Shown piece by piece: positions 1 to 5,228 of a stretch of 5,318 nt of DNA. Origin of the DNA: an uncultured Lachnospiraceae bacterium. GTDB lineage: Bacteria; Bacillota_A; Clostridia; Lachnospirales; Lachnospiraceae. The position numbers were made by a program, and so were the translations under genes. The stretch is taken from NCBI GenBank assembly GCA_946630765.1, contig CAMOZF010000144.1, forward strand, positions 1-5,318, written 5' to 3'. The notes beneath the pieces are model-generated. The model worked only from the letters and a program-made list of their open reading frames with translations, was not told the DNA's origin and did not search any database. Each line of letters opens with the position of its first letter. The stretch's first letter is position 1.

Positions 1-701
1 TGCGTGAAGCGCGCCGGAAGGTTGTTGCGGGCGCAGCGCGGATTCCCGAGCGCGATCCGGAAGCGGTCGGCGCGATTTCAGAAGGCCTGATCCTTGCCGG
101 AATCGCCATGGCATTTGCCGAGATCTCAAGACCGGCTTCGGGGCTGGAGCACTATTTCTCGCATCTCTGGGAAATGATGGCGCTCGAACGGGGCAAGCCC
201 TATGACCTTCACGGCATCCAGGTCGGCGTCGGAACGATGCTGACGCTGAAGCTGTATCAGCACATCAGAAAGCTTCAGCCGAGCCGCGAAAAGGCGGAAG
301 CGCATATGGCGGCCTTCTCGCCGGCAGCCTGGGAAGAAGAAGTCCACCGTGTCTTCGGAAAGACGGCGGACGAGGTGCTGGAGATTGAAAAGACCGCCCA
401 CAAAAATGACCCCGCAGGCCATGCAGTCCGGCTGACAAGAATCCTTGAGAACTGGGAAGAAATTCAGAAAATCATCGATGAGGAGCTGCCGGATCCGCTG
501 TGGATTCAGCAGATGATGCAGAAGATCGGAGAGCCGGTGCGGCCTTCGGATCTTGAGATTTCTCTTGCGGACACGCTGGATGCATTTACCTCCTCCCGTG
601 ACATCCGAAACAAGTATCTCACCTCCACACTTCTGTGGGATCTCGGAGAAATCGACGAATTCCGCGCGATTCTCGAAAAAGAAGCGGAAATCCTTCTGTG
701 A
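1..701 (+). CDS. egsA: sn-glycerol-1-phosphate dehydrogenase (AraM/EgsA family), C-terminal part
   Basis: The reading frame is open from the left edge (first full codon at 3) to TGA at 699-701, giving 232 residues. The family is about 400 residues long, so the N-terminal NAD(P)-binding half lies outside the window. The internal ATG at 108 is not the start, because upstream codons continue the family sequence (SEGLILAGIAMAFAEI). The diagnostic block is SRPASGLEHYFSHLWE, followed by DLHGIQVGVGT. In this metal-dependent alcohol dehydrogenase superfamily, a His in the E-H-x-x-S-H segment and the His of L-H-G are the expected metal ligands. The tail SSRDIRNKYLTSTLLWDLG also fits AraM. Family members reduce dihydroxyacetone phosphate to sn-glycerol 1-phosphate in the cytoplasm; in Bacillus this feeds heptaprenylglyceryl phosphate. 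The gene converges on ylmH with 23 bases between stop codons. Related glycerol dehydrogenases are the main alternative, but the SRPASG-x-EH block argues against them. Confidence 0.88.
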   Translation, partial: REARRKVVAGAARIPERDPEAVGAISEGLILAGIAMAFAEISRPASGLEHYFSHLWEMMALERGKPYDLHGIQVGVGTMLTLKLYQHIRKLQPSREKAEAHMAAFSPAAWEEEVHRVFGKTADEVLEIEKTAHKNDPAGHAVRLTRILENWEEIQKIIDEELPDPLWIQQMMQKIGEPVRPSDLEISLADTLDAFTSSRDIRNKYLTSTLLWDLGEIDEFRAILEKEAEILL

Positions 702-712
702 GGGATTTCCGC
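684..712 (-). terminator. Intrinsic terminator of the hydrolase-ylmH operon
   Basis: A perfect 10-bp inverted repeat (684-693 with 703-712, GCGGAAATCC / GGATTTCCGC) has a 9-base loop. Read on the minus strand, the stem is followed at once by TTCTTTTT (683-676), as expected of a Rho-independent terminator. It begins 12 bases past the ylmH stop codon. Its distal arm and T-tract lie inside the last codons of the convergent dehydrogenase gene, whose own stop codon falls in the loop. On the + strand no T-run follows, so it should work mainly leftward. Confidence 0.75.
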
Positions 713-724
713 CTGCGTCGGAAG

Positions 725-1483
725 TTATACATATTTACGAAGGACCGCGTACAGGCGGCCCTTTTTTGATGTGCCGGAGATGCCGCAGTAGATGGCTTTT
801 CCGAAGCCGCGCACTGTGAGAATGTCGCCTTCTTTGGGCCTTGCGGAGAGAGAATCGATCACACGGCCATTCAGAAAGACCCGCTGTTCCTTAAAAAGCC
901 GCTCCACGTGGGAGCGTGAAATCCCCGTCAGGCCCGCGACAATCGAATCCAGCCGCTCGGAGGCGATATTGACGGCGACTTCCTGAAACTCGGGCTGAAG
1001 AGCCGGAAGATCTGAAGGGCAGCGCCGGACAAAGACGTCGGTATGGCGGATCTTCAGGAGATTTTCGCAGAGGAAATCCGCTGTTTTCTCGAGGCAGATC
1101 AGGTAGGCAGTGTTCCCCCGGACCAGAATGTCCCCGGTGAGGCTCCGGTCGATCTGGAGGCTCATGATTGCGCCGAGAATGTCCCGGTGGGAAAGCGGCT
1201 CGGCATAGCGTTCGCTTCTTGGCGTGATCGACAGCACAGCAAGCGGAAGCTCCGGCGGGTAGCCGAGCTCGTCCTCCGACCCGAAAACCGCGATGCGGCG
1301 TTCCGCGCCCTCATAGCCGCCGTCGAGCCGGTAGCGGCCGAAGCCGAACTCGCGGACGCTCCGCATCAGAAGATCCTGCTCCGGCAGCGACAGAAAGCCG
1401 GAAAAGCTATAGATGCCGGACTGCTCCGCCCGGTCCGAAAGATCCTGAAGATGCCGCATCAGGATCCGTTCTTCATCAGTCAT
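725..1483 (-). CDS. ylmH: YlmH-family S4-domain RNA-binding protein
   Basis: This 252-residue protein has the usual YlmH length and layout. The N-terminal region is alpha/beta (about 1-80). The conserved middle domain holds the family stretch PLSHRDILGAIMSLQ and then TGDILVRG (about 95-122). The C-terminal S4 RNA-binding domain (about 176-232) contains SERLDSIVAGLTGISRSHV, a VFLNGR turn and RGFGK. S4 domains bind structured RNA. In Bacillus, YlmH associates with the ribosomal large subunit near the peptidyl-tRNA and can support ribosome-associated quality control alongside RqcH/RqcP. The ATG at 1483 is preceded by AAGAGGT about 7-8 bases upstream. The gene starts 20 bases after the hydrolase stop, so the two are probably cotranscribed. 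In Bacillus ylmH sits in the division cluster (sepF-ylmG-ylmH-divIVA); none of those genes is visible here. Family assignment is firm; the role in this organism is by homology. Confidence 0.92.
   Translation of the reverse strand: MTDEERILMRHLQDLSDRAEQSGIYSFSGFLSLPEQDLLMRSVREFGFGRYRLDGGYEGAERRIAVFGSEDELGYPPELPLAVLSITPRSERYAEPLSHRDILGAIMSLQIDRSLTGDILVRGNTAYLICLEKTADFLCENLLKIRHTDVFVRRCPSDLPALQPEFQEVAVNIASERLDSIVAGLTGISRSHVERLFKEQRVFLNGRVIDSLSARPKEGDILTVRGFGKAIYCGISGTSKKGRLYAVLRKYV
740..767 (+). terminator. Candidate intrinsic terminator for the dehydrogenase gene
   Basis: On the + strand a hairpin pairs 740-748 with 755-763. It has one A-C mismatch (744/759) and a 6-base loop, and runs into a T6 stretch (762-767). 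It starts about 38 bases after the dehydrogenase stop codon and lies wholly within the last codons of ylmH on the other strand. The GC-rich stem with a U-tract is typical of a terminator, but the mismatch and the coding constraint on the same bases lower certainty. Confidence 0.6.
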
Positions 1484-1490
1484 TTGAAAA

Positions 1491-1497
1491 ACCTCTT
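1491..1497 (-). promoter_or_regulatory. Ribosome binding site of ylmH
   Basis: The minus strand reads AAGAGGT here, 7 bases before the ylmH ATG. It lies within the 20-base gap after the hydrolase stop codon. No promoter or terminator fits in this gap, which supports translation of ylmH from a hydrolase-ylmH message. Confidence 0.65.
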
Positions 1498-1503
1498 GTC
1501 ATA

Positions 1504-3219
1504 TCAGTGCACATCGCGCATGGCTTCGGCGATCCTTTCCGAGAGCGCCTTCAGCACCGCCGGTTCCACCTTGACGACGGCCCGGTCGTAGGTCACAAGG
1601 CCGTTGATCTCATCCTCGATGTCCGACAGCTGTGTATAGATGTCCGCGCACAGCCCCAGCGGAATGGCCGCGATGACGTCCCGCTCAAAGAGTGTCTGAA
1701 GATCCGCCATCAGTGCCTCTTTACTCGCATGCCCCTTATAGCCGTAGCTTTTCTGCGGGTTGAAAAGATGCCCCGGCACTTCAAGCGTATAGCCGCCAAA
1801 TTCGGAGAGAATGTACGGCCTGTCGCTTTTTACGGGCTTTGCGGGCTTGAAATACACATGTCTGCTCTCGACGTCGGTCTTCAGATCTTTTCCGTGATAC
1901 CAGCCGGAGGCGGTGTCGATGATTCTCGAGTCATCCAGCGCCTTCAGCTTCTCGTACATCTGAAATCCCTCAAACTGTCCCCAGCCCTCGTTGAAGATCG
2001 TCCAGTAGACGATGGAAGGGTGATTCTGAAGCTGCCGCACGGTGGCCTCCATGTTTTTCTCAAAGGCCGCGCGCGCTCGCGGATTCCGGTTCAGATGCCG
2101 GTCGCGGCGGTTTTTCCCGACGCCGATTGTCGGAAGCACGGTGTCCCGGACATAATGGTAGCTTCCGCAGTTGACCATATCCTGGAAGACCGCGATCCCC
2201 ATGCTGTCGCAGTAGTAGTAGAAGATTTCCGGCTCGACCTTGATATGTTTTCTGAGCATATTGAAGCCGCAGTCCTTGAGAAGCTGCAGATCCTTACTAT
2301 AGGCTTCGGGCGTTTCGGGCGTATAGATGCCGTCCTGGAAATACCCCTGATCCAGCACACCGTGGAAGAAGTACGGCTTTCCGTTCAGAAGAAGCCGCGG
2401 GATGCCGCTGCATTCCCCGACGGAAATGTCCCGGAGCGCGAAGTACGAGGAGAACTGGTCCTCGGCGATGCTGACCTCAAAATGATAGAGGAAGGGATCC
2501 TCCGGCGTCCAGAAATGCGGCTCCTGGACGATAAATTCGGCATGGCCCTCGCGGATCGGAACCGTCACCTTCTGCAGCCCGTCCTGAAGCTGCAGCCGTC
2601 CGTTCAGAAGCTTTCTGATGTTTTCCGGGGCGCCGGACGCGGAAAAATCGATGCTGACCCGGTCCTCCCGGGTCTGAATCGCAAGATCCCTGATATAGAG
2701 CTCGGGCACGCTTTCCAGCCAGACACTCTGCCAGATCCCGGTGACAGGCGTGTACCACATGCCGCCGCGTTTTTCCTTCTGCTTTCCCCAGGGCTGGACA
2801 TGAAGGTCCAGATAATCCTCGACAAATACCAGCAGCTCATTTTCCTTGCCGGCCCGTACGGAATCCGTAATATCAAAGGAGAACGCAGTATATCCGCCTT
2901 CGTGGGAGCCGTAAAAATGGTCGTTCACAACCACGCGCGCGATCTGGTCAACTGCGCCGAAATGCAGGAGGACCCGCTCCTTCCGGAAGCCCTCCGGGAG
3001 GCGGAAGCTCTTCCTGTAGCAGACGGAAAGCCCCGTTGACACATGCTTTTTCACGCCGGAGAGCGCGGACTCGATGCAGAAGGGCACCTGAATATCCTGC
3101 GCTTCATCCCGGCCGACGGTCACACTCCAGGTGCCGTTCAGGGAGAAAAAAGAGTTTCTTTTCAGCTGCGGCCTCGGGTAAACATCCCAGGAGGCGGCTT
3201 CGCCTGTTGAATCTGACAT
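1504..3219 (-). CDS. Glycoside hydrolase family 2 protein, substrate unassigned
   Basis: A 571-residue cytoplasmic enzyme with no signal peptide. Domains in order: N-terminal sugar-binding jelly roll (about 5-175, with SFFSLNGTW and GIWQSVWLE), an immunoglobulin-like beta-sandwich (about 176-270), and a TIM barrel from NGKPYFFHGVLDQGY (about 279) to the end. The acid/base is Glu411 in TIFNEGWGQF and the nucleophile is Glu473 in YILSEFGGY, both intact. GH2 enzymes are retaining exo-glycosidases acting on beta-galactosides, glucuronides, mannosides and others. The NxKG motif of true beta-glucuronidases is not seen, so the substrate is open. The start at ATG 3219 is chosen because GGAG lies 6 bases before it; an in-frame ATG at 3231 (4 residues longer) lacks a spaced Shine-Dalgarno. 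It is first in an operon with ylmH, behind a strong promoter. Nearby uxuA makes uronide use possible but unproven. Confidence 0.9.
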   Translation of the reverse strand: MSDSTGEAASWDVYPRPQLKRNSFFSLNGTWSVTVGRDEAQDIQVPFCIESALSGVKKHVSTGLSVCYRKSFRLPEGFRKERVLLHFGAVDQIARVVVNDHFYGSHEGGYTAFSFDITDSVRAGKENELLVFVEDYLDLHVQPWGKQKEKRGGMWYTPVTGIWQSVWLESVPELYIRDLAIQTREDRVSIDFSASGAPENIRKLLNGRLQLQDGLQKVTVPIREGHAEFIVQEPHFWTPEDPFLYHFEVSIAEDQFSSYFALRDISVGECSGIPRLLLNGKPYFFHGVLDQGYFQDGIYTPETPEAYSKDLQLLKDCGFNMLRKHIKVEPEIFYYYCDSMGIAVFQDMVNCGSYHYVRDTVLPTIGVGKNRRDRHLNRNPRARAAFEKNMEATVRQLQNHPSIVYWTIFNEGWGQFEGFQMYEKLKALDDSRIIDTASGWYHGKDLKTDVESRHVYFKPAKPVKSDRPYILSEFGGYTLEVPGHLFNPQKSYGYKGHASKEALMADLQTLFERDVIAAIPLGLCADIYTQLSDIEDEINGLVTYDRAVVKVEPAVLKALSERIAEAMRDVH

Positions 3220-3225
3220 AACATG

Positions 3226-3229
3226 CTCC
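3226..3229 (-). promoter_or_regulatory. Ribosome binding site deciding the hydrolase start
   Basis: GGAG on the minus strand ends 6 bases before the ATG at 3219. It overlaps the alternative upstream ATG (3231-3229), which itself has only AAAGA directly abutting it. The spacing favours initiation at 3219. Confidence 0.6.
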
Positions 3230-3271
3230 ATTCTTTAGAAAGTACCGGCCTCAAAATGCCTTTACAGCCTG

Positions 3272-3301
3272 AGTATACAAAGCTTTTCCGCCCCCTGTCA
3301 A
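3272..3301 (-). promoter_or_regulatory. Sigma-A-type promoter of the hydrolase-ylmH operon
   Basis: The minus strand carries a consensus -35 TTGACA (3301-3296), an 18-base spacer and a -10 TATACT (3277-3272, five of six). Transcription would begin near 3265, leaving a leader of roughly 45 bases before the hydrolase ATG. It is the best promoter-like match I found. Just upstream of the -35 lie two CCTTTTC copies (seen on the + strand) that could be an operator or an A-rich upstream element. Confidence 0.75.
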
Positions 3302-3302
3302 G

Positions 3303-3320
3303 CCTTTTCAGTTCCTTTTC
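3303..3320. repeat. Short direct repeat upstream of the hydrolase promoter
   Basis: CCTTTTC occurs at 3303-3309 and 3314-3320, 11 bases apart, about one helical turn. It lies immediately upstream of the -35 box of the leftward promoter. Such same-face spacing suits an activator site, or an UP-like A-tract on the minus strand. Both repeats are short and could be chance. Confidence 0.3.
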
Positions 3321-3339
3321 GATAAAGGGGATTTTGTTA

Positions 3340-3368
3340 TTGCAATCAGCGTCCGTTTCATGTAAAAT
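3340..3368 (+). promoter_or_regulatory. Candidate promoter of the polymerase-yolD operon
   Basis: TTGCAA (3340-3345, four of six to the -35 consensus) is followed after 17 bases by TAAAAT (3363-3368, five of six to the -10). The predicted start point, near 3375, is only a few bases before the polymerase ATG at 3379. It is back to back with the hydrolase promoter. No canonical Bacillota LexA box (CGAAC-N4-GTTCG) is present between 3232 and 3400, so SOS control is not shown. Confidence 0.5.
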
Positions 3369-3378
3369 TGACTTAACT

Positions 3379-4884
3379 ATGAACGAACGCTGTATCATTG
3401 CCATTGATCTCAAATCCTTCTATGCCTCGGTCGAATGTGTGGATCAGGGGCATGATCCTCTGCGCACCAATCTGGTCGTTGCCGACGAATCCCGGACCGA
3501 AAAAACCATCTGTCTTGCGGTATCGCCTTCGCTGAAGGGCTTCGGCATCCCCGGGCGCGCGCGGCTTTTTGAGGTCGTGGAGAAGGTGCGCGAGGTCAAT
3601 GCGGAGCGGAAAAAGCGGGCGCCGAAGGGGCAGTTCCTCGGAGAATCCGTGGATCTTCCGGAGCTTCTCGAAAACCCCGCGCTGAAGGTGGATTACCTTG
3701 TCGCGAAGCCGCGAATGAAACGTTATATGGAGGTCAGCGCGGCGATCTATCAGATCTATCTTCGGTATATTGCAGCGGAGGACATTCATGTCTACTCGGT
3801 AGATGAGGTGTTCATCGACGCGACCGGCTATCTTAAAATGTACGGACTGACGGGCGCGGAGCTTGCGGGAAAGCTGGTGTCGGAGGTCCTTTCCGAGACC
3901 CGGATTACCGCGACGGCCGGCGTCGGGCCCAATCTGTACCTTGCGAAGATTGCAATGGACGTCTACGCGAAGCACATCCCGGCGGACGAGCGGGGCGTGC
4001 GGATCGCGGAACTCACGGAGATGAGCTACCGGAAGACCTTGTGGGATCACCGCCCGATCACCGATTTCTGGCGGGTTGGCAGAGGCTATGCGAGAAAATT
4101 GGCGGAAAACGGGATGTTTACGATGGGTGACGTCGCGGAAATGTCGCTTCGGGACGAGGATCTGTTGTACCGGCTTTTTGGGGTAAATGCCGAGCTTCTG
4201 ATCGACCATGCATGGGGCTATGAGCCCTGCAGAATCTCGGACATCAAGGCCTATAAGCCCGAAAACAACAGCCTCAGCTCCGGCCAGGTGCTGCAGGCCC
4301 CGTACCCGGCGGACAAGGCCCGGCTCGTGGTGCGGGAGATGATGGATCTTCTGTCTCTGGACATTTTTTCAAAGCATCTTCTGACCGATCAGATTGTGCT
4401 GACGGTCTGCTACGATATCGAGAACCTGTCCGATCCCGACAGGAGAAATGCTTATAAAGGCCCCGTCGAAATCGACCGCTACGGGCGGAAGGTGCCGAAA
4501 AATGCGCACGGCACCGAAAATCTCGGGCGGAAAACTTCCTCCACGAGACTGATGATGGACGCGGTCACGAGACTTTACGACCGGATTGTCGACCCGAATT
4601 TACTCGTGCGGCGGATGTATGTCGTCGCGAATCACGTGGTTCCCGAGACCGGGGAGGAAGAGGCGCCGGTCTATGAACAGCTGGACCTTTTTACGGATCC
4701 GGACGCACTTCAGAAGGCGCATGAAGAAGAAAAAGCAGCGCTCGAGAAGGACAAAAAGATCCAGGATGCGCTTCTTTCCATTAAGAACCGTTACGGAAAA
4801 AACGCGGTCCTTCGCGGCATGAACTTCGAAGAGGGCGCGACGATGCGCGAACGGAACGGCCAGGTCGGAGGACACAAGGCATGA
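3379..4884 (+). CDS. Y-family translesion DNA polymerase (UvrX/YqjW-like)
   Basis: A 501-residue polymerase of the UmuC/DinB superfamily, which copies damaged DNA templates with low fidelity. Asp10 of AIDLKSFYASVE and Asp142-Glu143 of YSVDEVFID are the expected metal-binding catalytic residues. Tyr15 sits at the sugar steric-gate position, and Lys12 replaces the second acidic residue seen in DinB. A helix-hairpin-helix thumb covers about 227-256 (ITDFWRVGRGYARKL); the little-finger domain follows to about 410. Near the C-terminus QLDLF (434-438) is a textbook beta sliding clamp motif, followed by a charged tail. The family match begins at MNER, so ATG 3379 is preferred; the frame stays open upstream to 3223, but that stretch is unlike the family. 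No Shine-Dalgarno precedes 3379. A TTG at 3340 with AAAGGGG 9 bases before it would add 13 residues and is the main alternative. The stop overlaps yolD by ATGA. Confidence 0.92.
   Translation: MNERCIIAIDLKSFYASVECVDQGHDPLRTNLVVADESRTEKTICLAVSPSLKGFGIPGRARLFEVVEKVREVNAERKKRAPKGQFLGESVDLPELLENPALKVDYLVAKPRMKRYMEVSAAIYQIYLRYIAAEDIHVYSVDEVFIDATGYLKMYGLTGAELAGKLVSEVLSETRITATAGVGPNLYLAKIAMDVYAKHIPADERGVRIAELTEMSYRKTLWDHRPITDFWRVGRGYARKLAENGMFTMGDVAEMSLRDEDLLYRLFGVNAELLIDHAWGYEPCRISDIKAYKPENNSLSSGQVLQAPYPADKARLVVREMMDLLSLDIFSKHLLTDQIVLTVCYDIENLSDPDRRNAYKGPVEIDRYGRKVPKNAHGTENLGRKTSSTRLMMDAVTRLYDRIVDPNLLVRRMYVVANHVVPETGEEEAPVYEQLDLFTDPDALQKAHEEEKAALEKDKKIQDALLSIKNRYGKNAVLRGMNFEEGATMRERNGQVGGHKA
4867..4871 (+). 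promoter_or_regulatory. Ribosome binding site of the yolD-like gene
   Basis: GGAGG lies 9 bases before the ATG at 4881 and inside the last codons of the polymerase gene. Together with the 4-base ATGA overlap, it points to translational coupling of the two products. Confidence 0.7.
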
Positions 4885-5105
4885 GCACGGAAAAGTACGA
4901 GGATATTATAAATCTTCCTTACCGGAAATCCACAAGACATCCGCAGATGTCCATGTCGGAGCGCGCGGCCCAGTTTTCGCCCTTTGCAGCGCTGACGGGC
5001 TTCGGAAATGTGATCGAGCGCGCGGGCGGAGACTTTCACGCGGCGGATATTGAGTATGATGATATGGATGAAAGCTGGTATCAGGGGGGAGAACCGGAAG
5101 AATAA
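4881..5105 (+). CDS. yolD: YolD-like family protein
   Basis: A 74-residue soluble protein. Its core, YEDIINLPYRKSTRHPQMSM followed by ERAAQFSPFAALTGF, is the signature of the YolD-like family (residues about 6-42). The remainder is acidic, and the C-terminus is rich in Asp and Glu. YolD-like genes in Bacillota often directly follow a Y-family polymerase (uvrX-yolD, yqjW neighbours), as here. A UmuD-like accessory role has been proposed in the literature from that linkage; the biochemical function is not established to my knowledge. The start overlaps the polymerase stop (ATGA, 4881-4884) and has its own strong Shine-Dalgarno. No convincing terminator follows: the GC-rich stretch at 5131-5147 can form a 5-bp hairpin but lacks a T-run. 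Confidence 0.88.
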   Translation: MSTEKYEDIINLPYRKSTRHPQMSMSERAAQFSPFAALTGFGNVIERAGGDFHAADIEYDDMDESWYQGGEPEE

Positions 5106-5169
5106 AGCACGGTACCCTTCGGAAGCTTCGGCGCGCCGCGTTCGCGCGTAAGATTTCCGGAGACTGCGC

Positions 5170-5198
5170 TTGAAAAAGAAACAGCACTATGGTAGGAT
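5170..5198 (+). promoter_or_regulatory. Candidate promoter of uxuA
   Basis: TTGAAA (5170-5175, -35), a 17-base spacer and TAGGAT (5193-5198, -10), with TGG just before the -10 forming an extended -10 element. Transcription would start near 5205, giving a leader of about 24 bases. An overlapping TACAAT (5198-5203) is a better -10 by itself but is 22 bases from TTGAAA. Either way, uxuA likely has its own promoter rather than depending on readthrough from yolD. Confidence 0.55.
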
Positions 5199-5215
5199 AC
5201 AATCAACCAAGGAAA

Positions 5216-5221
5216 GAGAGG
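5216..5221 (+). promoter_or_regulatory. Ribosome binding site of uxuA
   Basis: GAGAGG lies 7 bases before the ATG at 5229. It supports that start over the in-frame ATGs at 5235 and 5241. Confidence 0.65.
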
Positions 5222-5228
5222 TAACACT

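Noticed and set aside
1043..1591. Open frame on the + strand, antisense to the ylmH start and the hydrolase end
   Set aside because: It spans two confident minus-strand genes and their junction, with no family-like sequence and no promoter or Shine-Dalgarno of note.
1507..3039. Long open frame of 510 codons on the + strand, antisense to the hydrolase gene
   Set aside because: Its translation matches no family I recognise and is rich in Arg, Val and His with no domain pattern. GC-rich coding DNA commonly leaves open frames on its opposite strand, and the GH2 reading is unambiguous.
1504..3219. Naming the hydrolase uidA (beta-glucuronidase) from the nearby uxuA
   Set aside because: The NxKG motif is not visible and the two genes are on opposite strands with other genes between; context alone is too weak.
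3339..3346. ATTGCAAT 8-bp palindrome as an operator
   Set aside because: It does not extend beyond 8 bases and overlaps the -35 candidate; such a short palindrome is expected by chance.
3223..3378. 52-residue N-terminal extension of the polymerase from ATG 3223
   Set aside because: No Shine-Dalgarno precedes 3223, the extension does not resemble the family N-terminus, and it would run across the leftward hydrolase promoter. The catalytic domain begins normally at MNER.
3373..4209. Open frame of 278 codons on the minus strand, antisense to the polymerase
   Set aside because: It is a shadow of the Y-family polymerase gene, has an Arg-rich, low-information composition, and no recognised motif.
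5111..5147. Terminator after yolD
   Set aside because: Small palindromes (GGTACC, GGCGCGCC) and a 5-bp GC hairpin exist, but no T-tract follows and no stable stem of usual terminator length could be drawn.
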